Shown piece by piece: positions 35,142 through 43,078 of a DNA stretch of 64,000 bases. The stretch lies in the NCBI RefSeq assembly GCF_019209835.1, contig NZ_JAHUTS010000009.1:62001-126000 (forward strand), written 5' to 3'. Below the pieces are notes generated by a model. That model made no database searches. It was not told the DNA's origin and saw only the letters and a list, made by a program, of their open reading frames with translations. Made by a program: the position numbers and the translations under genes. Within the stretch, counting starts at the first letter, position 1. Every line of letters starts with the position of its first letter. The stretch comes from Enterovibrio paralichthyis. Its GTDB lineage: Bacteria > Pseudomonadota > Gammaproteobacteria > Enterobacterales > Vibrionaceae.

Positions 35142-36647
35142 TCAGTGCTGTACCCAGCCTTTGGCACACTCAATCGCGCGCTGCCAGCCACGGTGACGGC
35201 GTTCGCGTTTGCCGTCGTCATCACACGGGGTGAAGACGCGGTCTATCTGCGCTTTGTCTTTCAGTTCATCAATCGATGACCAGTAACCGACAGCCAGACC
35301 GGCGAGGTAGGCGGCGCCAAGGGCGGTGACTTCGGTAACCTGTGGACGCTGCACTTCGGTGTTGAGTACGTCAGACTGGAACTGCATCAGGAAGTTGTTG
35401 GCCACAGCGCCGCCGTCAACTTTGAGAAAGTCCAGCGTGATGCCGGAATCTGCTTCCATGGCGGTCAGCACATCAAGGGACTGGTAGGCAATGCTTTCCA
35501 GCGTGGCGCGGATGATGTGGTTGGCGTTCACGCCACGGGTAATACCTACGATGGTACCGCGGGCGTAAGGGTCCCAGTGTGGTGCGCCGAGGCCGGTGAA
35601 AGCCGGTACCACATACACGCCGTTGCTGCTGTCGACCTTGGTGGCGAAGTATTCGGAGTCCTTCGCATCGGTCAGCAGTTTCATTTCATCACGCAGCCAC
35701 TGGATAGAGGCGCCGCCCATAAATACTGCGCCTTCCAGTGCATAGGCAACGTCGCCTTTGGGGCCGCAGGCGAGGGTAGTCAGAAGGCCATTGCGCGACG
35801 CGACCTTTTCCTTGCCAGTGTTCATCAGCAGGAAGCAGCCGGTGCCGTAGGTGTTTTTGGCCTGGCCTGCTTCCACACACATCTGGCCGAACAGGGCCGC
35901 CTGTTGATCCCCTGCGATCCCTGCGATCGGCACCCGGGTTCCGCCTTTACCCCCAAGGTTGGCCTTACCGTAGACTTCAGACGAGGCTTTCACTTCGGGC
36001 ATCATGGACGCCGGAATGTTAAGCGCCTTGAGCAAGGTTTCATCCCATTCCAAGGTGTTGATGTTGAACAGCATGGTACGGCTGGCGTTGGTGTAGTCAG
36101 TGACATGGACGCGTCCCTGGGTCATTTTCCAGATAAGCCAGGTATCAATGGTGCCAAACAGCAGGTCGCCTTTTTCTGCCAGTTCATGCGCTCCCTCGAC
36201 ATGGTCGAGTATCCATTTGATTTTGGTGCCGGAAAAATAGGGGTCGACCACCAAGCCTGTAGTGTCGCGGATATAGTCTTCGTAGCCATCGTCTTTAAGC
36301 TGCTCGCAGATGGCGGCAGTACGGCGGCATTGCCAGACAATGGCGTTGTAAATCGGTTTGCCGGTGTGGCGGTTCCAGACCACTGTGGTTTCGCGTTGGT
36401 TGGTTATACCGATAGCGGCTACTTCGTCCGAACGGATACCGACTTTCCCCAGCGCCTCCACCAGTGTCGCCATCTGGGTGGCGTAAATTTCCAGCGGATC
36501 GTGTTCTACCCAGCCTGTGTGTGGGTATATCTGCGCAAATTCCCGTTGGGCAACCGTGACAATATTGGCGTCATGGTCAAGGACTACGGCGCGGGAGCTG
36601 GTGGTGCCCTGATCGAGTGCGACAATATATTTTGGCTCGGTGCTCAT
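35142..36647 (-). CDS. glpK: Glycerol kinase
   Basis: This 501-residue FGGY kinase has the phosphate-binding DQGTTSSRAVV at the N-terminus (near residue 10) and the FGGY signature regions, including GAPHWDPYARG. It phosphorylates glycerol to sn-glycerol 3-phosphate. AAGGAG before the ATG at 36647 sets the start; the frame reaches 36704 but without a site. The glycerol facilitator gene glpF, which precedes glpK in E. coli, is absent here. Upstream are an operator-like repeat (36773-36800) and a terminator-ended RNA candidate (36881-36950). Confidence 0.95.
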   Translation of the reverse strand: MSTEPKYIVALDQGTTSSRAVVLDHDANIVTVAQREFAQIYPHTGWVEHDPLEIYATQMATLVEALGKVGIRSDEVAAIGITNQRETTVVWNRHTGKPIYNAIVWQCRRTAAICEQLKDDGYEDYIRDTTGLVVDPYFSGTKIKWILDHVEGAHELAEKGDLLFGTIDTWLIWKMTQGRVHVTDYTNASRTMLFNINTLEWDETLLKALNIPASMMPEVKASSEVYGKANLGGKGGTRVPIAGIAGDQQAALFGQMCVEAGQAKNTYGTGCFLLMNTGKEKVASRNGLLTTLACGPKGDVAYALEGAVFMGGASIQWLRDEMKLLTDAKDSEYFATKVDSSNGVYVVPAFTGLGAPHWDPYARGTIVGITRGVNANHIIRATLESIAYQSLDVLTAMEADSGITLDFLKVDGGAVANNFLMQFQSDVLNTEVQRPQVTEVTALGAAYLAGLAVGYWSSIDELKDKAQIDRVFTPCDDDGKRERRHRGWQRAIECAKGWVQH

Positions 36648-36772
36648 GGCGTCTCCTTGCAGTTTTCTTCTTAGCATAGCGTTGGTTGGTGGTGCCGGTA
36701 GCACCGGATGTTGGATCTTACTTTAAAGGGGAAACCTGTTTCGTGAAGACGCGAAAGCATAAAATGTGCGTT

Positions 36773-36800
36773 CGCTCATTAATTGAGCGTTTGATGAGCG
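36773..36800. promoter_or_regulatory. Operator-like repeats upstream of glpK
   Basis: Three copies of the hexamer TGAGCG occur in 28 bp: one inverted (CGCTCA at 36773-36778) and two direct (36784-36789 and 36795-36800). The direct pair is 11 bp apart, about one helical turn. The block is 126 bp upstream of the glpK start, where a regulator such as GlpR would bind, but the sequence does not clearly match the E. coli GlpR operator. Confidence 0.4.
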
Positions 36801-36880
36801 TTTAAGGTTCAAAGTGATATGCAGCAGGGTGCGCTAAGGCACTTACATGGACAAAGTCAGTTGCATACGGGAAGGCAGAA

Positions 36881-36950
36881 AAGAAAAAGGCTGACACGCG
36901 ATGGCGGTCAGCCCGGCCGATTCCGGCAAGTCTTGGTGTCAACCAAGAGA
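36881..36950 (-). ncRNA. Candidate small RNA or leader with three hairpins and a Rho-independent terminator
   Basis: Read on the minus strand, three consecutive hairpins occur: TCTTGGT/ACCAAGA with a TGAC loop (36931-36948), GCCG/CGGC with a GAAT loop (36916-36927), and a 7-bp stem GGCTGAC/GTCAGCC (36889-36895 with 36907-36913). The last is followed by T5CTT at 36888-36882. This ends a transcript that would start somewhere between about 36950 and 37050 and stops 230 nt before the glpK ATG. No reading frame is supported here. It may be a small RNA of about 70-150 nt, or an attenuator in a long glpK leader. I do not recognise a named RNA family. Confidence 0.5.
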
Positions 36951-37265
36951 GATACGATCCTGATAACCCTATCATGACATGAGTGAATAGAAATTGAGTG
37001 ATATCGCATTTTTAGTCATTTATTTGGCGTCAGGTGTCAAGCCCCGTCAAAACAAAGGGTTATTGATGCGAATAAATGCTGATTTTTTGCTCGTTTGTGT
37101 GAGAAATATTGATTCCAAAGGTGCGACCGGCGTCCTGCGCAGTTAGAATAGCCTTCTGGGACGCACAGGGTGCCAGAGCCTGCTACAGCAGGCCCAGCCT
37201 TACCGGGTAAGCCTTGGCGAATATTGCGCGTAGCGCTTGGATGTTGGAAAACATAGGTGGCCTTG
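36951..37265. other. Non-coding zapB upstream region with hairpins
   Basis: This region carries the zapB promoter and, on the other strand, probably that of the RNA candidate. Just before zapB it is GC-rich and structured: GCCTGCT/AGCAGGC is a near-perfect hairpin at about 37178-37193 and CTTAC/GTAAG lies at about 37199-37211. A reading frame on the minus strand here (37037-37300) has no ribosome site and overlaps zapB, so I do not call it a gene. Confidence 0.4.
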
Positions 37266-37508
37266 ATGTCATTGGAAATTTTAGAGCAGCTTGAAGCCAA
37301 AGTTCAGATGGCAGTAGATACCATTTCTCTGCTGCAGATGGAAATCGAAGAACTTAAAGAGAAAAACGAAACGCTGGGCCGTGAGTCGGACACCGTTCGT
37401 GAAAGCCGTGATGCGCTGGAGCAGGAAAATGCGCGTCTTAAAGCGGATCAGGAAGCGTGGCAACAACGCATCCGCAGTCTGCTTGGCAAGATTGAAGAAG
37501 TTGAATAA
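37266..37508 (+). CDS. zapB: Cell division protein ZapB
   Basis: This is an 80-residue all-helical coiled-coil protein starting MSLEILEQLEAKVQMAVDT. It matches E. coli ZapB (81 residues), including LLQMEIEELKEKN near residue 22. ZapB is a dimeric coiled coil that binds ZapA and stimulates Z-ring assembly and its link to MatP/ter. The start at 37266 follows AGGTGG; an ATG three codons earlier is less likely. A terminator shared with rraA follows at once. Confidence 0.93.
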   Translation: MSLEILEQLEAKVQMAVDTISLLQMEIEELKEKNETLGRESDTVRESRDALEQENARLKADQEAWQQRIRSLLGKIEEVE

Positions 37509-37510
37509 CA

Positions 37511-37538
37511 AAAAACAGAGCCTTCAGGCTCTGTTTTT
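37511..37538. terminator. Bidirectional terminator between zapB and rraA
   Basis: A perfect 12-bp stem (37511-37522 with 37527-37538) closes on TTCA, with A5 and T5 at its ends. It serves both convergent genes. Confidence 0.92.
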
Positions 37539-37555
37539 CTATCAGCGTTTTACTG

Positions 37556-38041
37556 TCACTCGATATCGATAGGTTCTTGCGACAGGATGACGCCTGTGGT
37601 GTCGGCGTAGAGATGATCTTCTGGAATAAAGGTGACGCCACCGAAATTCACCGGTACATCACTCTCTCCGATGCCGTGGCCATCTGCGCCAACCGGAATA
37701 GACGCTAGCGCCTGGATACCGATATCCAGCTCATCAATGGCATCCACGTCACGCACACAACCGTACACAACCAGACCTTCCCAATTATTCTCAGCCGCCA
37801 GTGACGCGATTTCTGCGTCCACCAGAGCACGGCGCAGTGAACCGCCGCCGTCAATCAGCATCACGCGACCTTCGCCGTCCTGCTCCGCCATCTGACGGAT
37901 AAGGCCGTTGTCTTCAAAACACTTGATGGTAGTGATTTGGCCGCCAAACGAACTACGACCGCCATATGAGCTCATCATTGGCTCGAGAACATCAACCTGA
38001 TCCAGGTACATGTCACACAGTTCAGAGGTATTGTATTCCAT
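37556..38041 (-). CDS. rraA: Ribonuclease E activity regulator RraA
   Basis: This 161-residue protein starts MEYNTSELCDMYLDQVDVLEP and contains MLIDGGGSLRRALVD (near 72-86), the conserved RraA surface. RraA is a ring-shaped trimer that binds RNase E and inhibits RNA decay. The length equals E. coli RraA. The start at 38041 is favoured because the upstream frame to 38158 is not conserved. The gene follows menA by 147 nt on the same strand. Related proteins of the fold are aldolases, but this length and sequence fit RraA. Confidence 0.94.
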   Translation of the reverse strand: MEYNTSELCDMYLDQVDVLEPMMSSYGGRSSFGGQITTIKCFEDNGLIRQMAEQDGEGRVMLIDGGGSLRRALVDAEIASLAAENNWEGLVVYGCVRDVDAIDELDIGIQALASIPVGADGHGIGESDVPVNFGGVTFIPEDHLYADTTGVILSQEPIDIE

Positions 38042-38188
38042 AGTCAGACTTCTCTTTTTGGCAGTAAGGGGCCGAAAGTTGGCAGGATCTGCAGTTGCGA
38101 GACGCTGCCTATTGCAAAAAAGTATACGACAAGCCGGGGCTTTGCAATGACTGACCACACAAATCCCCCGGGCGCCGGGTTTACTGTA

Positions 38189-39094
38189 TTAGTTTATTAA
38201 GATGCCAGCCGCAAACAGGGCGTTGGTCAGCAGCGCCACTTTGACCATGTCTCCCATCATCGGACGCAGGGTTTCGCCATCCGCCGAGGTGAAAACCGCG
38301 ATGCCATGCTTGATGGCCAGCGGCAGAGATAGCATAAATAGCCAGCCATATACGCCGCCCGGGTTGGTCAGAGTAAAGAGTGTCAGGCAAAGGTAGGCAC
38401 TGCCAAGCAATACCAGATGATAAAAGCGTCCCCAGCGCGGGCCCATGCGCACCACCAGGGTGTGTTTGCCACAGGCGCGGTCGTTGTCGATATCACGAAG
38501 GTTGTTGATGTTGAGCACGCCAACGGCCAACAGGCCACAGGCCGTCGCTGGCAACCAGATGTCAGGGCTTATCATGCCGGTTTGCAGGTAGTAAGTTCCT
38601 GCCACACCCAGCCAGCCAAAAAAGATCAATACTGAAAGGTCACCGAGCCCTTTGTAGCCATAGGGTTTGTTGCCGACGGTGTAGCAAATAGCGGCAATGA
38701 TGGCGAGGGCGCCGAGGCCAATAAAGCTCAGGATATCGGCGGCTTTGTCAAAAGCAGTCAAAACCAGTGCCGCACCGACGACGACAGTCAGTGCCACATT
38801 GAAAATCATGGCTTTTTTCATGGTATCGGGCGTGACCAGGCCTTGCTGGATAGCGCGCTTTGGGCCGAGACGGTTGTCGTTGTCCGTGCCTTTTACGGCA
38901 TCGCCATAATCGTTGGCAAGGTTTGAAAGCACCTGCAACAGCAGGGCAGTGATCAACGCCAGCGCTGTCAGGGCAAAAGAGAAATGGGCAGACTTGGCCG
39001 CTACTGCGCTGCCGGAAAGAATGCAGGCCACAGCCAACGGCAGGGTTTTTGGACGCGCAGCGTCAAGCCAGGTTTTAAACGTGGAAGCAGACAT
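38189..39094 (-). CDS. menA: 1,4-dihydroxy-2-naphthoate polyprenyltransferase
   Basis: This 301-residue membrane prenyltransferase has about nine helices. The two Mg2+-prenyl diphosphate motifs are NLANDYGDAVKGTDND (near residue 60) and NNLRDIDNDRACGK (near 195). It joins an isoprenoid chain to 1,4-dihydroxy-2-naphthoate to form demethylmenaquinone for anaerobic respiration. The gene lies between hslU and rraA as in E. coli. Confidence 0.95.
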   Translation of the reverse strand: MSASTFKTWLDAARPKTLPLAVACILSGSAVAAKSAHFSFALTALALITALLLQVLSNLANDYGDAVKGTDNDNRLGPKRAIQQGLVTPDTMKKAMIFNVALTVVVGAALVLTAFDKAADILSFIGLGALAIIAAICYTVGNKPYGYKGLGDLSVLIFFGWLGVAGTYYLQTGMISPDIWLPATACGLLAVGVLNINNLRDIDNDRACGKHTLVVRMGPRWGRFYHLVLLGSAYLCLTLFTLTNPGGVYGWLFMLSLPLAIKHGIAVFTSADGETLRPMMGDMVKVALLTNALFAAGILIN

Positions 39095-39189
39095 AGCCTT
39101 GGCACTTAAAGTTGGAAGCAGGCGACATTATTGGTGTTTTTGCGATGCGGGGCAATGCCAAACCTGTATAGGGAGCATCCAGAAACGAG

Positions 39190-39214
39190 AAAGGGCAGCG
39201 ATATGCTGCCCTTT
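39190..39214 (-). terminator. Likely terminator after hslVU
   Basis: A 10-bp stem (39190-39199 with 39205-39214) around GATAT follows hslU on the minus strand. The T-run after it is interrupted (TTTCTCGTTTC), so termination may be partial. Confidence 0.65.
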
Positions 39215-39235
39215 TGATTTCAATAACCTGAACCG

Positions 39236-40570
39236 TTACAGAATAAAGCGGCTCAGATCTTCGTCGTCAACCAGCTCTTCAAGGTGACCACGCACGTAGG
39301 CGGCGTTAATCTCAAACGCATCGCCGTTACGCTCGCTGGCGTCGAAGGAAATTTCATCCATCAGACGTTCCATCACAGTGTGCAGACGGCGGGCACCGAT
39401 GTTCTCTGTCTTCTCGTTCACACGCCACGCAGCGCTTGCAATCTCTTCGATACCGTCTTCGGTAAAGCTGAGGTTCACCTGCTCTGTGCCCATCAGTGCC
39501 ATGTACTGCTCGGTCAGCGATGCATTTGGCTCGGTCAGGATGCGTTTGAAGTCTGAAGACGACAGTGCTTCCAGCTCAACGCGGATTGGCAGACGGCCCT
39601 GAAGCTCAGGGATCAGATCAGATGGTGCTGCCACCTGGAACGCACCGGAAGCAATAAACAGGATGTGGTCAGTTTTCACCATACCGTGTTTGGTTGACAC
39701 TGTGCTGCCTTCAATCAGTGGCAGCAGGTCGCGCTGAACGCCTTCACGGGAAACGTCTGGGCCTGAACTTTCGCCGCGCTTACAGATCTTGTCGATCTCA
39801 TCGATAAACACGATACCGTTGTTTTCTACCGCGAAGATGGCTTGTTCTTTCAGCTCTTCCTGATTCACCAGCTTAGCCGCTTCTTCTTCGGTGGCTGCTT
39901 TCAGGGCTTCTTTCAGCTTCATCTTGCGTTTTTTCGAGGTGTTACCACCACCCAGGTTCTGGAACATGCTTTGCAGCTGGCTGGTCATCTCTTCCATGCC
40001 AGGAGGCGCCATGATTTCCATGCTCATCTGGGGTGCAGCTACATCGATTTCGATTTCTTTGTCGTCCAGCTGACCTTCACGGATTTTCTTACGGAAGCTC
40101 TGGCGGGTCGCTGAGTCTGCTTTTGGCTCTTCGTTCTGGCCCCAGGCATCACGCGGTGGTGGCAGCAGCACATCCAGGATGCGCTCTTCCGCCAGCTCTT
40201 CTGCGCGGAATTTCACTTTTTCCATCGCCTGCTGGTGGGTCATTTTGATCGCCACGTCGGTCAGGTCGCGGATGATGCTTTCCACTTCTTTACCGACATA
40301 GCCCACTTCTGTGAATTTGGTCGCTTCTACCTTGATGAAAGGTGCGTTCGCCAGTTTTGCCAGACGGCGGGCGATTTCGGTTTTACCCACACCGGTAGGG
40401 CCGATCATCAGGATGTTTTTCGGGGTTACTTCCGCGCGCAGATCTTCATTTAGCTGCATGCGGCGCCAGCGGTTACGCAGGGCAATCGCCACCGCGCGCT
40501 TGGCTTTGTGTTGGCCGATAATGTGTTTGTCCAGCTCAGAGACAATTTCGCGTGGGGTCATTTCAGACAT
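39236..40570 (-). CDS. hslU: ATP-dependent protease ATPase subunit HslU
   Basis: This 444-residue AAA+ protein has Walker A GPTGVGKTEIAR (near 56-67), Walker B VFIDEIDKI (near 253) and the inserted I-domain between them. HslU forms a hexamer that unfolds substrates and feeds them into HslV. The start at 40570 (MSEMTPREIV) matches E. coli and has an AGGA site; the frame to 40633 overlaps hslV and is not real. hslV lies 14 nt upstream, so the two form an operon. Confidence 0.96.
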   Translation of the reverse strand: MSEMTPREIVSELDKHIIGQHKAKRAVAIALRNRWRRMQLNEDLRAEVTPKNILMIGPTGVGKTEIARRLAKLANAPFIKVEATKFTEVGYVGKEVESIIRDLTDVAIKMTHQQAMEKVKFRAEELAEERILDVLLPPPRDAWGQNEEPKADSATRQSFRKKIREGQLDDKEIEIDVAAPQMSMEIMAPPGMEEMTSQLQSMFQNLGGGNTSKKRKMKLKEALKAATEEEAAKLVNQEELKEQAIFAVENNGIVFIDEIDKICKRGESSGPDVSREGVQRDLLPLIEGSTVSTKHGMVKTDHILFIASGAFQVAAPSDLIPELQGRLPIRVELEALSSSDFKRILTEPNASLTEQYMALMGTEQVNLSFTEDGIEEIASAAWRVNEKTENIGARRLHTVMERLMDEISFDASERNGDAFEINAAYVRGHLEELVDDEDLSRFIL

Positions 40571-40584
40571 ACTGTGAATCCTGC

Positions 40585-41109
40585 TTAGTAATCTAATTCT
40601 TCGATGGTGTGGAACTGGTTGGTGAACACACAAATGTTGCCAGCGATAGTCAGCGATTTTTCCGCAATCTCGCGTGCATCCAGTTCGGTGTTTTCCAGCA
40701 GTGCGGTTGCCGCTGCCTGGGCAAAGTTACCGCCTGAGCCAATGGCAATCAGGTCATGCTCAGGCTGAACCACATCACCGTTACCCGTGATGATAAGAGA
40801 TGCCGTTTCATCCGCGACTGCCAGCAGGGCTTCCAGTCGGCGCAACGCGCGGTCTGTACGCCAGTCTTTCGCCAGCTCTACTGCCGCTTTGGTCAGGTGA
40901 CCCTGGTGCATTTCCAGCTTGCGCTCAAAGCGTTCAAACAGGGTGAAGGCGTCAGCGGTACCACCGGCAAAACCTGCCAGTACCTTGTTGTTGTATAGGC
41001 GGCGGACTTTGCGGGCATTGCCTTTCATGACGGTATTACCCAGTGACACCTGGCCATCACCGGCGATCACTACTTTGCCGTTGCGGCGAACAGAAACGAT
41101 AGTTGTCAC
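40585..41109 (-). CDS. hslV: ATP-dependent protease subunit HslV
   Basis: This 174-residue proteasome-beta-like peptidase starts with GTG at 41109 (read as Met), preceded by an AGAGG site. The catalytic Thr follows directly (M-T-T-I-V), as required after Met removal. The conserved GFAGGTADAFTL (near 43-54) and GSGGNFAQAAA segments are present. Two HslV hexamers form the proteolytic core of the HslUV complex, which degrades misfolded and regulatory proteins. It is the first gene of the pair and is usually part of the heat-shock regulon. Confidence 0.96.
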   Translation of the reverse strand: MTTIVSVRRNGKVVIAGDGQVSLGNTVMKGNARKVRRLYNNKVLAGFAGGTADAFTLFERFERKLEMHQGHLTKAAVELAKDWRTDRALRRLEALLAVADETASLIITGNGDVVQPEHDLIAIGSGGNFAQAAATALLENTELDAREIAEKSLTIAGNICVFTNQFHTIEELDY

Positions 41110-41247
41110 GGAAGAACCTCTTTCTTTGCGATCTGGCGTTTTGCCAGAGTTGGGCTGTTACTCACAAAGGTGGGGGTAGGGAAAAGGAAAATCAAGGGCA
41201 ATCCGCGGCAGAAAAGCGAGATCACCCTTCAAGTGGTTGGTTTGTTA

Positions 41248-41811
41248 TCAGTTCCAGTACCAAATGGCGCATGGCTCGATGCCAGAGCGTTGCAACAGGT
41301 TACGGTCACGCTCTGCTTCGCGCTTCATGGTGTAAGGACCAAGCACGACACGGTACCAAATCCCTTTTTCACCCTGGCTGGTTTTGATATGACTTTCCAG
41401 TCCCTGGAATGCAATCATGGCCTTGCGTTCATCAGCCTGGCTTGCGCTGCGGTAAGCGCCGCATTGCATCAGGTAAGGGCGGCTGGAGACTTCCGGTGCG
41501 TTGGCTTCCACCACCACTTCCTTGTTTTCCAGCTCTTCAATGTAGGTCCACTTCTCTTCCGGTTTCGGCGGAATGTCTTTCTCGGCTTTTTTCACCGGCT
41601 TGGAAACAGGTTTCGCTGGCGCGACCACTTTTTCTTCCGCAGGGGGTTCACTGGTCGCCAGATAATAGAGGCCATAACCAAAGCCTGCGACCAAAGCGAG
41701 GGCGATCAGCGTCCATTTGAGGGGAAAGGCCGATTTTGGAGGCTGCTTTTTGGTATTGCGGGCGGGTTTACGTGGTGCTTTGCCGCGTTTGACGTAATCT
41801 CGGGTTGCCAC
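41248..41811 (-). CDS. ftsN: Cell division protein FtsN (short form)
   Basis: This 187-residue protein has a basic cytoplasmic tail (residues 1-30), a single membrane helix at 33-52, a proline/lysine-rich periplasmic linker (about 55-105) and a C-terminal SPOR domain (about 108-187) that ends at the last residue (WYWN). FtsN triggers septal peptidoglycan synthesis, and its SPOR domain binds denuded glycan at the septum. It is much shorter than E. coli FtsN (319 residues), mainly in the linker. It lies between cytR and hslV as in E. coli. Confidence 0.88.
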   Translation of the reverse strand: MATRDYVKRGKAPRKPARNTKKQPPKSAFPLKWTLIALALVAGFGYGLYYLATSEPPAEEKVVAPAKPVSKPVKKAEKDIPPKPEEKWTYIEELENKEVVVEANAPEVSSRPYLMQCGAYRSASQADERKAMIAFQGLESHIKTSQGEKGIWYRVVLGPYTMKREAERDRNLLQRSGIEPCAIWYWN

Positions 41812-41849
41812 TGAATTGAATGTCTTTTTCTGCTCAATAAAGCGTATAT

Positions 41850-41881
41850 GGTACTGGCTTGCGCTTGCGCATGCCAGTACC
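41850..41881 (-). terminator. Hairpin between cytR and ftsN
   Basis: A 9-bp stem (41850-41858 with 41873-41881) with a 14-nt loop containing GCGC lies 12 nt past the cytR stop codon. No strong T-run follows, so it may be a weak terminator or a message-processing structure. Confidence 0.45.
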
Positions 41882-41893
41882 TCTCAGTGCCGA

Positions 41894-42898
41894 TTAGCGT
41901 GACGGTGGTGCCACACTTTCGCGGATGACCAGTTGGGCATCCAACAGGCGTGAACCTGCTTGCACATCATTGCCTTTCAGGATCTTCAACAACATTTGCA
42001 TTGCCTGACGCCCGATGTCATAGCGTGGCTGCGACACCGTCGTCAGCGCCGGATCGCAGTATTCAGCGAACTGAATGTCATCAAAACCGACGATTGAAAT
42101 GTCATGCGGTACTCGGAAGCCCAGGCGTTTTGCCTGTTGCATCGCACCAATCGCCATCACATCAGAGTGACAGAACACCGCGGTTGGCGGGGTTGGTAGC
42201 GACAACAAGCTGGTCATGGCGCGGGCACCACCGGCGAAGGTGAAGTCTGCAGTGACGGTATACGCGGGGTTGATGGTGACACCCCCACGGCGAAGCGCCT
42301 GCTGGTATCCCTGTGTACGGAACTGGGTCAGCGCCGCATCCGGCTCACCGGTGATCTGCGCAATCTGCTTGTGACCGACCTGGGTCAGGTAGTTCACGGC
42401 TTCAAATGCTGCGGTTAGGTTGTCGATATGCACGGTTGGCAGTTCGAGTTCCGGCGCATATTCGCACGCCATCACCAGCGGTGGCAGGTTCTTTTGTTCC
42501 GGTTTGCTGACGTCGAATGGAAGATCGGTACCTAAAAGAAGCATGCCGTCAGCTTGTTTGGTAAACACCAAATTCACGAAAGAACTTTCGCGGCTTTCCT
42601 GTTGTCCGCTGTCGCCCAGCAGCACCAGATAGCCATTTTCCATCGCCGCTTCTTCGATGCCGCGGATGATTTCGGTAAAGTAGGGATCGCAGATGTCCGG
42701 GACGATTGCCACGATGGTCTTTGATTCGTTACGGCGCAGGTTACGGGCCAGGGAGTTAGGGCTATAGCCTGCTTCCATTACGGCCTGTTCTACTTTCTTG
42801 CGGGTCGACGCTGAGACTTTTTCCGGGTTCATCAGCGCACGGGATACCGTCGCCGTGGAGACGCCGGCGAGATGGGCAACATCCTTCATTGTCGCCAT
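41894..42898 (-). CDS. cytR: LacI family regulator CytR
   Basis: This 334-residue LacI-type regulator has the N-terminal helix-turn-helix (MKDVAHLAGVSTATVSRAL) and a periplasmic-binding-protein-like domain (about 60-330). Its order (priA, cytR, ftsN, hslV, hslU) is the same as in E. coli, where CytR represses nucleoside uptake and catabolism together with CRP and is released by cytidine. In Vibrio cholerae CytR also affects competence and biofilm. I rely on synteny and the HTH for the name. Confidence 0.92.
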   Translation of the reverse strand: MATMKDVAHLAGVSTATVSRALMNPEKVSASTRKKVEQAVMEAGYSPNSLARNLRRNESKTIVAIVPDICDPYFTEIIRGIEEAAMENGYLVLLGDSGQQESRESSFVNLVFTKQADGMLLLGTDLPFDVSKPEQKNLPPLVMACEYAPELELPTVHIDNLTAAFEAVNYLTQVGHKQIAQITGEPDAALTQFRTQGYQQALRRGGVTINPAYTVTADFTFAGGARAMTSLLSLPTPPTAVFCHSDVMAIGAMQQAKRLGFRVPHDISIVGFDDIQFAEYCDPALTTVSQPRYDIGRQAMQMLLKILKGNDVQAGSRLLDAQLVIRESVAPPSR

Positions 42899-43078
42899 AG
42901 TGTTAATCCTCTTGCTCGTTATTTAATGGCAATGCTTCCCAGACGGGACCTACAGCAGTGAGACATTTCTTGTCCAGTTGCCATATCTTAATCTGATGAC
43001 GATGTATTAAACATGGTCATGTTAACAGTAATTGCAAGAATACTGTGATCTCAGTCGGCTTAACTGAATGAAATTTGC

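Noticed and set aside
35517..36674. A 385-codon plus-strand frame opposite glpK
   Set aside because: It is an antisense shadow of the highly conserved glycerol kinase and has no ribosome site or recognisable domain.
37037..37300. A minus-strand frame upstream of glpK
   Set aside because: It overlaps the zapB start, has no Shine-Dalgarno and is rich in rare residues. The region is better read as non-coding.
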